Of a stretch of 64,000 nt of DNA, positions 53,680-63,233 are shown piece after piece. The stretch spans positions 62,001 through 126,000 of the forward strand of contig JBCBDX010000005.1 of the NCBI GenBank assembly GCA_038529265.1. Reading direction: 5' to 3'. Below the pieces are notes generated by a model. That model saw only the letters and a program-made list of their open reading frames with translations. It made no database searches and was not told the DNA's origin. Within the stretch, counting starts at the first letter, position 1. Each line of letters opens with the position of its first letter. A program made the translations under genes and the position numbers. The stretch comes from JBCBDX01 sp038529265 (GTDB taxonomy: Bacteria; Pseudomonadota; Alphaproteobacteria; Rhizobiales; Rhizobiaceae).

Positions 53680-56600
53680 AAAAACAACTGCCGCGCAAAG
53701 ATACCGTCCACCCAACATTTTTACGGTACCCGCAGGCGAACCGATCCTGCCGCTGTTTGCGCAGGCGCTTTGCGATGGACGCATCATTGATGGGTTCTCG
53801 GCGACGGACGGTCCTCTCACGCTGGCCAGTGCGACACTTTATGTGCCGACGAGGCGTGCGGCGCGCGAATTACGTTCTGCATTCGTTGACGCCTTGAAAG
53901 CCAAAGCAGCTTTTTTGCCGCAGATTGTACCGCTCGGTGAATTCGACGACGACGCAGCTTTTTTTGCACTGGGTGGGGCAGCCGATTTGCTGCGGATCAC
54001 GCCAGCCGTGAATGCTTTGGAACGGCAGGTCATTCTGGGGTCGTGGGTTGCCAAATGGGCGCAGGCTCTATCGCCAGAAGCGCGGGCGTTAGTAGGCGAA
54101 GAACTTGAGACGCCAGTCTCAATCGCCGATGCGTTTTGGATGGCGCGCGACCTTTCCACGCTTCTCGATCAGATGCAGACCGAGGAAATCAGCTTTGCAG
54201 ATTTGGACAAGGCTGCCGATGTCGACATCTCCGATTGGTGGAAACTCACCCATGCGTTCTTGTCGGTTATCCGCGATCATTGGCCGAACGTTCTTCAGGC
54301 AATGGGGCGCATCGACCCAGCAACGCGCCGCAACCTGTTGCTGGAAGCAGAGCGGCAAAGGATTGAAGCAGCCAAACCTGAAGACCCATTCATTGTGATC
54401 GGCTCAACCGGCACCATCCCTGCGACGTCGCGCTTGATAAAAACCATCGCAGAACGTCCAAGTGGTGCAGTTGTCCTGCCCGGTTATGAAGCTGACATGG
54501 ACGCCAGGGTGCGCGCTGCTTTGGAAGCGGACAACTATCTCGCCTCTGCCATCGGCCATCCGCAATACGGGATGCATAAACTGGTACGCGCCATTGGGGC
54601 CAATGCGCGCGGTTTGATCGCCGAACTACGCTCTGAGCATGCCGAGGGTGTTGAGGCCCGCAAGCGCTGGGTTTCGTCAGCGCTGGCCCCATCAACAACT
54701 ACCGATCAATGGCTGCGCGAAAGCGGAGCATTCAAGAAGAATGCTTTCGAACATGTCGCCATCTTGCATGCTCAAAACCCCGGTGAGGAAGCTCTTGCTA
54801 TTGCATGTGCTTTGCGCGAGGCGATCCTTGATCCAGATAAGGCCTGTGCTTTGGTTACGCCAGATCGCTCACTGGCACGGCGGGTGTGTGTTGAGTTAGC
54901 ACGTTTTGGCATCGAGGCCGATGATTCCGGCGGAACGCCCTTTTCCAAAACAAAACAAGGCCTGCTCTTGGCACTGGCGCTGAACGTCGCATGTGATGGT
55001 GGTAACGCGAACGCACTACTGGCGCTATTGCGTCATCCCATGGTGCAGCTTGGCCTTGAAAAAGAAGATGCAGACCATCTTGTTGATCAGTTCGATCTTT
55101 ACGTGCTGCGGGGCGCACAGCGACGCTTTTCGATCGACGACATAGAGCGTATTTGCGCCGAACAAATCGCTCGGCACAGTGAGCCTGCCATAGCGAAGAG
55201 ACGCCCTGCCGCTATCGCTTCGCTGAGTGTTAAGGACGGTGAAGATCTCGTTCATTTTGCCGGCTTATTATCTAAAGTAGTGTCGACTTTTCGCGCCGAT
55301 CTAGAGGGCGATCAGTTGAAGCCGATCCATGTGCTGGCCCGGAAAACCGTGATCTTGCTTGAGGCCTTTGCATGTGACAGCGCTGGCATATTGCCCGATC
55401 TCTATGATGATGACGCGGGAGACATGCTCGCAGGTGCACTTGAAACCATGTGCGATCCGACCCTTGGTACTGAAATATCGCTCTCCGATTGGCCAATGAT
55501 TATCGCTGCGCTCATGGCTGATAAATTGATCAAGCCGGAAATTGGCGGCCATCCGCGCATCTCTATTTGGGGTACGCTGGAGGCTCGCCTTCAGCAAGTG
55601 GATTTCATGGTGCTGGGCGGCTTGAATGAGGGCACTTGGCCAACAACACCTGACAATGATGCCTTCATCACACGTGGCATGAAGCAGGCAATAGGCATGG
55701 AACCGCCCGAGCGACGGGTCGGTTTGGCCGCGCACGACTTTCAAATGTGCATGGGCGCGCCGCGCGTTCTACTGACGCGATCAGCTAAGCAAGATGGCTC
55801 GCCGACGGTGGCCTCGCGTTGGGTACAACGATTGGAAACGGTGGCGGGCTCGGACAATACCGAAGCCATGCGATCGGCTGGCGACGTCTATGCAGGCATC
55901 GCGCATGCAATAGGCCAAGGTGAGCCGATTAATCCTATCGGAGCGCCCACGCCAAAGCCGCCAACATCAAAACGGCCAAAACTTATCTCCGTCACGGAAG
56001 CCGAAACGCTGCGCCGCGATCCCTATTCGATCTATGCCAAACATGTGCTGAAATTGAAAGCGCTCGAACCTGTCATGGAAGAGCCGGATGCTCGAATGCG
56101 GGGCACGCTCATGCACGATTGCGCCGAGGCATTCATCAAACGTGGTGTTGTCTTTTCGGAGACCGATGCTGAAAACAAGATGCTGTCAATCGCCCGTGAG
56201 ATTTATGATGCTGCAGCGCTTCCACCCGACATTGACGCTCTATGGTGGGCGCGCATGCAGGCCATGATCCCGGCGCTTTTGACATGGGAGCAGGAACGAT
56301 CCGCCAGCGTCATCAGACGTCATGCAGAACTCACTGCGATACCAACGGAGTTGGACGACACCGGTGTGAAACTGTTCGGCCGTGGCGATCGTTTTGACCA
56401 ACGCGCCGATGGTTTCGTCGACATTATTGACATCAAGACCGGAAGCCACCCTTCTACCAATCAGGTCCAGCACCGATTTGCCCCACAGCTACCACTGGAA
56501 GCCGCGTTGCTGGCGCGCGGTGCCTTTGGTGATCTTGATGGCGAGTTGGCGGGTGATCTCATCTATGTGAAGTTGGGAACGCGCGGCGAAGTAGATCACA

Positions 56601-56863
56601 AGATTGTGGGTCCGATGGCCGTCAAAGCCGAGCCACAGAAAAATGATCCGCAATACAGCTCCGCCGACTTGGCACAGCGCGATTGGGCGGCACTGTCAAA
56701 GTTGGTCGCGCATTTTCAAGACCCACAGACGGCATATTTGTCTTGGCCGCTGCCGGAAAAACAAAAGCGCTGGGCTGGTGACTATGATCATTTGGCGCGG
56801 GTTGCCGAATGGAGCAATGATGTTGACGCTGATCCATCATTCGATGGTGAGGGCCATGGCTGA
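53669..56863 (+). CDS. addB: Double-strand break repair protein AddB
   Basis: AddB of about 1,064 residues is the partner subunit of the AddAB helicase-nuclease, which resects double-strand breaks for RecA. The C-terminal RecB-type nuclease motif is VDIIDIKTGSHPSTNQVQHR (near residue 920), and an inactive helicase-like N-terminal half has lost a clear P-loop, as in other alphaproteobacterial AddB. FMVLGGLNEGTWP near residue 645 is typical. ATG 53669 overlaps murU by 11 bases; the frame opens at 53642. It overlaps addA by 8 bases. Confidence 0.93.
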   Translation: MKAEKTTAAQRYRPPNIFTVPAGEPILPLFAQALCDGRIIDGFSATDGPLTLASATLYVPTRRAARELRSAFVDALKAKAAFLPQIVPLGEFDDDAAFFALGGAADLLRITPAVNALERQVILGSWVAKWAQALSPEARALVGEELETPVSIADAFWMARDLSTLLDQMQTEEISFADLDKAADVDISDWWKLTHAFLSVIRDHWPNVLQAMGRIDPATRRNLLLEAERQRIEAAKPEDPFIVIGSTGTIPATSRLIKTIAERPSGAVVLPGYEADMDARVRAALEADNYLASAIGHPQYGMHKLVRAIGANARGLIAELRSEHAEGVEARKRWVSSALAPSTTTDQWLRESGAFKKNAFEHVAILHAQNPGEEALAIACALREAILDPDKACALVTPDRSLARRVCVELARFGIEADDSGGTPFSKTKQGLLLALALNVACDGGNANALLALLRHPMVQLGLEKEDADHLVDQFDLYVLRGAQRRFSIDDIERICAEQIARHSEPAIAKRRPAAIASLSVKDGEDLVHFAGLLSKVVSTFRADLEGDQLKPIHVLARKTVILLEAFACDSAGILPDLYDDDAGDMLAGALETMCDPTLGTEISLSDWPMIIAALMADKLIKPEIGGHPRISIWGTLEARLQQVDFMVLGGLNEGTWPTTPDNDAFITRGMKQAIGMEPPERRVGLAAHDFQMCMGAPRVLLTRSAKQDGSPTVASRWVQRLETVAGSDNTEAMRSAGDVYAGIAHAIGQGEPINPIGAPTPKPPTSKRPKLISVTEAETLRRDPYSIYAKHVLKLKALEPVMEEPDARMRGTLMHDCAEAFIKRGVVFSETDAENKMLSIAREIYDAAALPPDIDALWWARMQAMIPALLTWEQERSASVIRRHAELTAIPTELDDTGVKLFGRGDRFDQRADGFVDIIDIKTGSHPSTNQVQHRFAPQLPLEAALLARGAFGDLDGELAGDLIYVKLGTRGEVDHKIVGPMAVKAEPQKNDPQYSSADLAQRDWAALSKLVAHFQDPQTAYLSWPLPEKQKRWAGDYDHLARVAEWSNDVDADPSFDGEGHG

Positions 56864-59800
56864 GATATCAAAACCCCCAGTGCTGCCCGACGAATCAACG
56901 AAGGCAAAGCAGGCGGTTGCTGCCGACCCAAACGTATCAGCCTGGGTATCGGCCAATGCGGGATCGGGCAAGACTTATGTGCTGGCGACGCGCGTCATTC
57001 GCCTACTGCTCGATGGGGTCGATCCGTCGAAACTGCTTTGTCTGACGTTCACGAAAACAGCAGCCGCTGAGATGAAATCGCGGGTTTTTGATCGGCTGTC
57101 CGAGTGGGTTGTGATGGAGGACCGTGACCTTTCAGACCAATTGACCAAACTAACCGGCAGGCGACCCGCCAAAGAAAAGCTGCGCTTTGCGCGCACATTG
57201 TTTGCAACTTCACTGGAAGCACCAGGCGGATTGAAAATCCAGACCATCCACGCCTTTTGCGAAGCGCTGCTTCATCGCTTTCCACTAGAGGCTAATGTGG
57301 CGGGGCATTTCAATCTGCTGGATGATTTTGGCGCAGAGACATTGATGGCCGAGGCAAAGCGCTACGTGCTTGTAGGTGCAAACCGTGCCCACGCTTTGGC
57401 TGGCGCTGTTGATAGGATATTGAGCGAACGCGGCGAAGCTGCATTTGCTGATCTTATAGAAGCGATCATCAACAAACGGCGCGAGCTCGGCGGCTTTTTA
57501 GCAACTGTGGAAGACACATCCGCACTAAGGGCACTCTATCTGGAAGCCTTTGGCCTGGATGTTTCGATCACGCGCGATGCGCTGCTGGATAAGGCTTGGC
57601 CGCTCGCTTGGTTTGATGAAGCCAACTTGGCACTGATAGAGGCGCATGAGGCCGGGGAAAAACGCACGACGATCCGCAACATGGTTCAGGCCATTCGTGA
57701 AGCGGGCAAACTGGAAGATTGCAAATCTCGTTTCGACTCACTCACGAAAGCCTTTCTGAAAGGCAGTCCGGAGAAAGGTCTTGCGCCCAGAACTCATCAG
57801 ATATTCCCCGACAATATCGTTGCCGCGATACCAGAATACCAAGCCGCACATGGGGCTGCGGCAGCAAAATTGCTGGGCATTCATGATGACCTGAACAAGC
57901 TCGAGGATGCCGAACAAACTGCACACATGCTGACCATCGCGCAGGCGCTTATTGGTCGCTATGAGTATTTGAAGCGGGTGCGCTCCTATCTGGATTTTGA
58001 TGATCTGATTGGGCGGACGGCCGCCATGCTAAAACGCGCAGGAACCGGCGCGTGGGTTCGCTATAAGCTTGACCAAGGCATCGACCATATTCTTGTCGAT
58101 GAGGCGCAAGATACATCTCCGTTACAGTGGGATGTTGTGAAAACCTTTGCCGACGAGTTTTTTGACGGTGAAGCAGCACGCCAAGCTAATCGAACCGTAT
58201 TTGCGGTGGGCGATGAAAAGCAGTCAATCTACTCTTTTCAGGGCGCAGATCCGGCGGGCTTCAGCGCGGCGCGCGACCATTTCGACACCAAGGTCGATGG
58301 AGCGGAGAAGCCATTCAAGCCTATCGCGCTTGATCGTTCATTTCGCTCAACGCACAACGTGCTTGCCGCGGTGGATAAAGTGTTTGCGCGCCATGAGAAC
58401 GCCAATGGGCTCACTCAATCGGGTGACTACCAAGATCACACAGCGCTTCGAACCGATAGCAACGGGCAGGTCGTTTTATGGGACGTGCACACATCAGAAC
58501 CGGAACCAGAACTGCCGGACGATTGGTCTGAAACAATTGATGCGCCTGCGCGTGGTGCAAAGACACTGGCCAGTCGCATTGCAGACTGCATATCGAAATG
58601 GCTAGCGGGTAAGGAGCAAATGCTGGTCCGAGGCCGGCAAGTCACTGCCGCAGATATTTTGGTACTTGTGCGCAAACGGGGTGGGTTTGTCGGTGAACTG
58701 TCACGCGCTCTCAAAGCCCGACATGTGCCGGTAGCTGGCGCGGACCGGTTGATTCTGACCAGCCACATAGCGACCATGGATTTACTGGCGCTCGGCAAAT
58801 GTCTGATCAATCTCTATGACGAGTTGTCCTTGGCTGCGGTGTTGAAATCGCCGCTCTTTGGCTTTGACGATGACGACCTTATGACACTCTGCATTGATCG
58901 GGGCGACAAAACGCTCTGGCAGCAGCTAGCAGTGTCAACGCAAGAGCGACATCGTTCTGCCTTTAGCGAGTTGGAAGCGTTCCGACTATTGGCACAAACC
59001 CGATCAGCTTTTGATTTTTATGCCCATGTTCTTTCGGCACGCGCCGGACGTGAAAAACTTGTCGCGCGGCTTAATCCGGAAACGTCCGACATTCTGGATG
59101 AATTCATGGCGCTGGCTGAAGCGTTCGAGCGCGATCACCCGGGTACACTTCATCTGTTTATCGATCACGTTGAGCGCCAGTCGCCGGAGATCAAGCGTGA
59201 GATGGAGCAGGGTGCCAACATGGTACGCGTGATGACCGTTCACGGTGCCAAGGGTCTAGAAGCGCCGCTTGTGTTTCTTGTGGATGATTGTACCGCGCCG
59301 CACAACGCAGGACAGATGGACAAAATAGCCGCTGTTCCGGCTGAGCTGCTCGAGGAGAAAATGCCGACCGATTTACCTGTGTGGAACCGTGGCAAACCAC
59401 GCTCCAACATCATGGAAACAATGGCCGACCGCGCACGGATTGCCGATGAAGAGGAATATCGGCGGCTATTGTATGTAGGTATGACACGTGCCGCAGACAC
59501 GCTTTTGGTGGTCGGTCATACAACCAAAAGTCTGCCGCCAAAACCAGGTGAACTGCGCTGGCATCAGATGGTGGTGGATAGTTTGATCGATGATTGTAGC
59601 CAGCAACAAAGTGATGCTGGCACAGTTTATTGTTTCCCACCGCCAATAGCTGACGAAAGCAAAGCTGCCGAAACCACCGACTTAGCGACGGCGGCAACGC
59701 CGAGCATCAATCCCGCGCAAATTGACGCCATTGCAACGCCAGCCCCGCACGAGCCGCCACCGAAGCGTCCGCTGGTTCCATCGGGCGCCACCGGCTTTGC

Positions 59801-60398
59801 CATTGAGGCAACAAGACCAAGCTTTGAAGATGACGGATCGCGGCCACAGTCCTTGATCGCGCAGCAAGAGCAGACCTCGGCAAACCCCGTCGCCGCTTCC
59901 GTGCGTGGAACGGCACTTCACACGCTCTTACAGATGCTGCCAGATACGCCGCCAGGTGAGTGGGAAGCTCTTGGAAGATCATGGCTTTCGCACAATGGCT
60001 TTGAAAATGACGAGCAGGATCAGCTCATGGCTGAAGTCTTCGGCGTTTTAAACGATCCTACCTATGCTTTCTTGTTTTCAGCTGGCAGTCGCGCTGAGGT
60101 TCAAATAATTGGCACCTTGACCGTCAGCGGCGAAGAACGCGGCGTTTCCGGTGTCATAGACCGCATAGCTGAGACGGATCAGGAAGTTGTCATCGTCGAC
60201 TACAAAACGGGGCGCCCACCCGTTTATGGCATCCCGGAAGTCTCCATTTTTCAGCTGGCGCTCTATGGCGCACTTGTTGAAAGACTGTACCCGGGCCAGC
60301 CGGTGCGCACCCTTATTTTATACACAAGGGGGCCTTTGATCCGTGAGGTTTCACCAGATGATCGCGAAAAGGCGCTTGCTGTCCTCGCGAAAGATTGA
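56856..60398 (+). CDS. addA: Double-strand break repair helicase AddA
   Basis: UvrD-type helicase-nuclease of 1,180 residues. Helicase motifs run in order: motif I ANAGSGKTYVLATRV (near residue 34), QTIHAFCEALLHRF, motif II ILVDEAQDTSPLQW near residue 415, GDEKQSIYSFQGADP, MTVHGAKGLEAPLVFL near residue 795, and YVGMTRAADTLLVVG. The C-terminal nuclease motif is VVIVDYKTGRPPVYG with FQLALYGALV. The frame is open from 56604, but the ATG at 56856 just before the addB stop begins the conserved protein; 56844 is also possible. With AddB it replaces RecBCD. Confidence 0.95.
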   Translation: MAEISKPPVLPDESTKAKQAVAADPNVSAWVSANAGSGKTYVLATRVIRLLLDGVDPSKLLCLTFTKTAAAEMKSRVFDRLSEWVVMEDRDLSDQLTKLTGRRPAKEKLRFARTLFATSLEAPGGLKIQTIHAFCEALLHRFPLEANVAGHFNLLDDFGAETLMAEAKRYVLVGANRAHALAGAVDRILSERGEAAFADLIEAIINKRRELGGFLATVEDTSALRALYLEAFGLDVSITRDALLDKAWPLAWFDEANLALIEAHEAGEKRTTIRNMVQAIREAGKLEDCKSRFDSLTKAFLKGSPEKGLAPRTHQIFPDNIVAAIPEYQAAHGAAAAKLLGIHDDLNKLEDAEQTAHMLTIAQALIGRYEYLKRVRSYLDFDDLIGRTAAMLKRAGTGAWVRYKLDQGIDHILVDEAQDTSPLQWDVVKTFADEFFDGEAARQANRTVFAVGDEKQSIYSFQGADPAGFSAARDHFDTKVDGAEKPFKPIALDRSFRSTHNVLAAVDKVFARHENANGLTQSGDYQDHTALRTDSNGQVVLWDVHTSEPEPELPDDWSETIDAPARGAKTLASRIADCISKWLAGKEQMLVRGRQVTAADILVLVRKRGGFVGELSRALKARHVPVAGADRLILTSHIATMDLLALGKCLINLYDELSLAAVLKSPLFGFDDDDLMTLCIDRGDKTLWQQLAVSTQERHRSAFSELEAFRLLAQTRSAFDFYAHVLSARAGREKLVARLNPETSDILDEFMALAEAFERDHPGTLHLFIDHVERQSPEIKREMEQGANMVRVMTVHGAKGLEAPLVFLVDDCTAPHNAGQMDKIAAVPAELLEEKMPTDLPVWNRGKPRSNIMETMADRARIADEEEYRRLLYVGMTRAADTLLVVGHTTKSLPPKPGELRWHQMVVDSLIDDCSQQQSDAGTVYCFPPPIADESKAAETTDLATAATPSINPAQIDAIATPAPHEPPPKRPLVPSGATGFAIEATRPSFEDDGSRPQSLIAQQEQTSANPVAASVRGTALHTLLQMLPDTPPGEWEALGRSWLSHNGFENDEQDQLMAEVFGVLNDPTYAFLFSAGSRAEVQIIGTLTVSGEERGVSGVIDRIAETDQEVVIVDYKTGRPPVYGIPEVSIFQLALYGALVERLYPGQPVRTLILYTRGPLIREVSPDDREKALAVLAKD

Positions 60399-60475
60399 AA
60401 AGTGGGATATGCGAATCCCACTTGATTGGTCTGCCTTGGATGACCACATGGGCGCGAACAACAAAGGAGGCCGCG

Positions 60476-60799
60476 ATGGCAACCGTAACAGTCACCAATG
60501 ACAATTTTCAATCCGACGTACTGGGATCAGATACACCTGTCGTCGTGGACTTCTGGGCTGAATGGTGCGGCCCTTGCAAGATGATCGCACCTGCGCTTGA
60601 CGAGCTGGCCACCGAATTTGATGGCAAGGTAAAGATCGCAAAGATCAATATCGATGAGAACCCCGATATTGCCGCACAATATGGCGTCCGTTCAATTCCA
60701 ACGCTTTACATGTTCAAAGGCGGCGAAGTCGTTGACCAAATGGTCGGCGCTGCACCCAAGGGCAAACTGTCTGACTGGATGCAAAACACTGTCAGCTAA
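60476..60799 (+). CDS. trxA: Thioredoxin
   Basis: Thioredoxin of 107 residues with active site WAEWCGPCKMIAPALDEL (Cys near residues 33 and 36) and the cis-Pro segment VRSIPTLYMFKGGE. It keeps cytoplasmic proteins reduced and donates electrons to ribonucleotide reductase. The ATG at 60476 follows AAAGGAGGCCGCG, a very strong ribosome-binding site. The frame upstream to 60395 is non-coding. It follows addA after 77 bases and converges on folC. Confidence 0.97.
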   Translation: MATVTVTNDNFQSDVLGSDTPVVVDFWAEWCGPCKMIAPALDELATEFDGKVKIAKINIDENPDIAAQYGVRSIPTLYMFKGGEVVDQMVGAAPKGKLSDWMQNTVS

Positions 60800-60837
60800 G
60801 CGCTGACCTTTATTGAGCGCGCGAACAAGTGCGCTCA
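60791..60837. terminator. Stem-loops between the convergent trxA and folC genes
   Basis: Two stems are seen. GTCAGC/GCTGAC (60791-60807) spans the trxA stop and is followed by CTTTATT. TGAGCGC/GCGCTCA (60814-60837) lies just before the folC stop as read on the minus strand. Neither has a long T-run, so termination in both directions is plausible but weak. Confidence 0.45.
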
Positions 60838-60839
60838 CT

Positions 60840-62189
60840 TCAGTTTGGCGGCGTTCCGTTCTCCGAAAGGATCTCGCCAGCCAAATAAAGCGAACCACAT
60901 ATCAATATCCGTGGGCTTGGCTCGCTATCATCCCAATTGCGCCCCAGCATATCGAGAACTTCGTAAGCTGATGCGAATTCTTCGGCTGATATCCCGGCCT
61001 CCAGCGCGCTTTCAGCCAGATCTGCTGGCAGTATCCCCGCTTCGCTGCTGACAATCGGTACGGTAAAAACGTGCCGGACCAGCCCCTCGAACGGCGTGAA
61101 GTAGCCGACAGCATCTTTGGTATTGAGCATGGCTGCGATAAGGAATAACGGCCGTCCATCCACGGCTTCTCGGCCGGCCATAAACTCCGCACAGGCGCTG
61201 GCCGCATCCGGATTGTGTCCGCCATCAAGCCAAATTTCCGAACCACTCGGGGCGAGTTCGACCAAGTCACCGCTTGTAAGACGTTGAAGGCGTGCCGGCC
61301 ATTGCGCGCTTTGCAAACCTTTCTCCAGCATGTCTGCATTGAGTTTAGGATCAGCAATCCGGGCGGCCATAATAGCAGCGGCTGCATTGGTGATTTGATG
61401 GCGACCGTTCAGCGTTGGTAATGCCAAATCGATCAAACCAGTATTGTCCTGCAGAATAAGGCGTCCGCGCTCTTCAAAGGCAAAGAAGTCCTGTCCGTAG
61501 ACAAACGCCTCCACACCCATCATCTCAGCGACATTTTCCAGCACTTGTCTTGCAGCCGGATAGGGCTGGTGCCCGATGATGGTCGGTACGCCTTCCTTGA
61601 TAATACCAGCCTTTTCGCCTGCGATTTCCTCTATCGTATCGCCAAGATAGGCCTGATGATCCATCCCGATGGGCATAATCACGCTGACCACGGGCTTAGA
61701 CAGCGCATTGGTGGCATCGGCGCGCCCGCCAAGTCCTACTTCGATTATCGCGTAGTCTGCAGGATGCTCTGAAAAGAGCAGGAACATCACGGCCGTCAGA
61801 ATTTCAAAAACAGTGATGGGTGCATCATCATTGGCAGCAGCGACGCGGCGAACCGCATCGGCCAATGTGTCATCAGCAACAAAACTACATCCAATGCGAA
61901 AACGCTCGTGCCAATTCACCAAATGCGGCGATGTATGAACATGAACGGTATGACCAGCAGCCTCCAGAAGCGATCGACAGAAAGCCGCACATGAGCCTTT
62001 GCCGTTGGTTCCCGCTATGTGGATAACTGGTGGCAAGCGATCCTGTGGGTTGCCAAGTTTATCCAGCAAGTCACGGACACGACCCAACGACAGGTCGAAA
62101 CCCCTGGGATGCAGCTCCAAAAGACGTTCAATCTCCAGCGCCGCCTCTGATCGAACCGGTCGTTCATTGTTCGGTTTCGATGCGCTCAC
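60840..62189 (-). CDS. folC: Bifunctional dihydrofolate synthase / folylpolyglutamate synthase
   Basis: Mur-ligase-family enzyme of 449 residues that adds glutamate to dihydropteroate and to folates. The ATP site is HIAGTNGKGSCAAFCRSLLE (near residue 57), the dihydropteroate/folate loop is HTSPHLVNWHERF, and IIEVGLGGRADATN near residue 147 and WLDGGHNPDAA near residue 318 complete the motifs. The start is GTG 62189, 12 bases after the accD stop, within the trpA-accD-folC unit that is common in alphaproteobacteria. Confidence 0.95.
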   Translation of the reverse strand: MSASKPNNERPVRSEAALEIERLLELHPRGFDLSLGRVRDLLDKLGNPQDRLPPVIHIAGTNGKGSCAAFCRSLLEAAGHTVHVHTSPHLVNWHERFRIGCSFVADDTLADAVRRVAAANDDAPITVFEILTAVMFLLFSEHPADYAIIEVGLGGRADATNALSKPVVSVIMPIGMDHQAYLGDTIEEIAGEKAGIIKEGVPTIIGHQPYPAARQVLENVAEMMGVEAFVYGQDFFAFEERGRLILQDNTGLIDLALPTLNGRHQITNAAAAIMAARIADPKLNADMLEKGLQSAQWPARLQRLTSGDLVELAPSGSEIWLDGGHNPDAASACAEFMAGREAVDGRPLFLIAAMLNTKDAVGYFTPFEGLVRHVFTVPIVSSEAGILPADLAESALEAGISAEEFASAYEVLDMLGRNWDDSEPSPRILICGSLYLAGEILSENGTPPN

Positions 62190-62201
62190 GATATAGGCTG
62201 C

Positions 62202-63200
62202 TTAGAAACTCGGAGACGGTTTTTGGCCGCCATCATCAGATACGGCCACGTCCGTGCCTGGCTCCTGCACAATTTCCACAACTGCAGAGGTGTCTTCGCC
62301 GCTGGTGCTACCGGCCTCGCTTTCAACACCTTCCACCGCTGCCTCTTCCACCGGTGTGTTTAAAAGCATACGCAAAAGCCGCGCTATGGTTGGGCGCAAC
62401 TCCGGGCGCGGCACCACCATGTCGACCATGCCATGATCAAGAAGGTATTCAGCACGCTGGAAGCCTTCCGGCAATTTTTCGCGGATGGTCTGTTCGATTA
62501 CTCGTGCACCGGCAAAACCGATCACTGAACCAGGCTCGGCAATATGAATGTCACCCAGCATTGCGTATGATGCGGAAACACCGCCAGTCGTCGGGTTGGT
62601 CAAAACCACAATATAGGGAAGACCGGCTTCCTTAAGCATCTCCACCGCAACGGTCGTGCGCGGCAATTGCATGAGAGACAAAATCCCCTCCTGCATCCGC
62701 GCGCCGCCGGATTGGGCAAACAGGATCATTGGGCAGTTCTTTTCGATCGCTGTTTCAAAGCCCTTGATGATCGCTTCGCCTGCCGCCATGCCAAGAGACC
62801 CGCCCATGAACGCGAAATCATGCAAAGTGGTGACAACATCCATACCTTCAAGCTTGCCAGTGGCGTTGATGATGGAATCGTCCAATCCGGTTTTCTGCCG
62901 GTTTTCGCGCAATCGATCCGTGTATTTTTTCTGGTCGCGGAACTTGAGCGGGTCCTGCACCACTTCCGGATTTGTGATGACCTGAAAATCACCATCATCA
63001 TAAAAGTGTGTCAGCCGCTGCATGGCCGGGATTTTCATATGGTAACCGGAACCAGGGATCACCCATTGATTGTCTTCAACATCCCTGTGAAACACCATTT
63101 CGCCGCTCTCCGGACATTTGATCCAGAGGTTTTCAGGCGTTTCTCGGCGGCCCATCAGCGTATCGAGACGCGGGCGCACATAATCAGTGATCCAGTTCAT
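62202..63200 (-). CDS. accD: Acetyl-CoA carboxylase carboxyltransferase subunit beta
   Basis: Beta subunit of 332 residues that transfers the carboxyl group from biotin to acetyl-CoA for fatty-acid synthesis. The crotonase-fold core is clear: FAFMGGSLGMAAGEAI (near residue 128), LFAQSGGARMQEGILSLMQL and TNPTTGGVSASYAMLGDI. The N-terminal zinc ribbon is degenerate: the CxxC pairs of the E. coli enzyme appear as CPES and IPGS, leaving one cysteine. The C-terminus has an acidic tail of about 40 residues with low complexity. It lies between trpA and folC. Confidence 0.95.
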   Translation of the reverse strand: MNWITDYVRPRLDTLMGRRETPENLWIKCPESGEMVFHRDVEDNQWVIPGSGYHMKIPAMQRLTHFYDDGDFQVITNPEVVQDPLKFRDQKKYTDRLRENRQKTGLDDSIINATGKLEGMDVVTTLHDFAFMGGSLGMAAGEAIIKGFETAIEKNCPMILFAQSGGARMQEGILSLMQLPRTTVAVEMLKEAGLPYIVVLTNPTTGGVSASYAMLGDIHIAEPGSVIGFAGARVIEQTIREKLPEGFQRAEYLLDHGMVDMVVPRPELRPTIARLLRMLLNTPVEEAAVEGVESEAGSTSGEDTSAVVEIVQEPGTDVAVSDDGGQKPSPSF

Positions 63201-63233
63201 ATATAACTTCCCGTTTTTCCCTATGTGGCGGGA

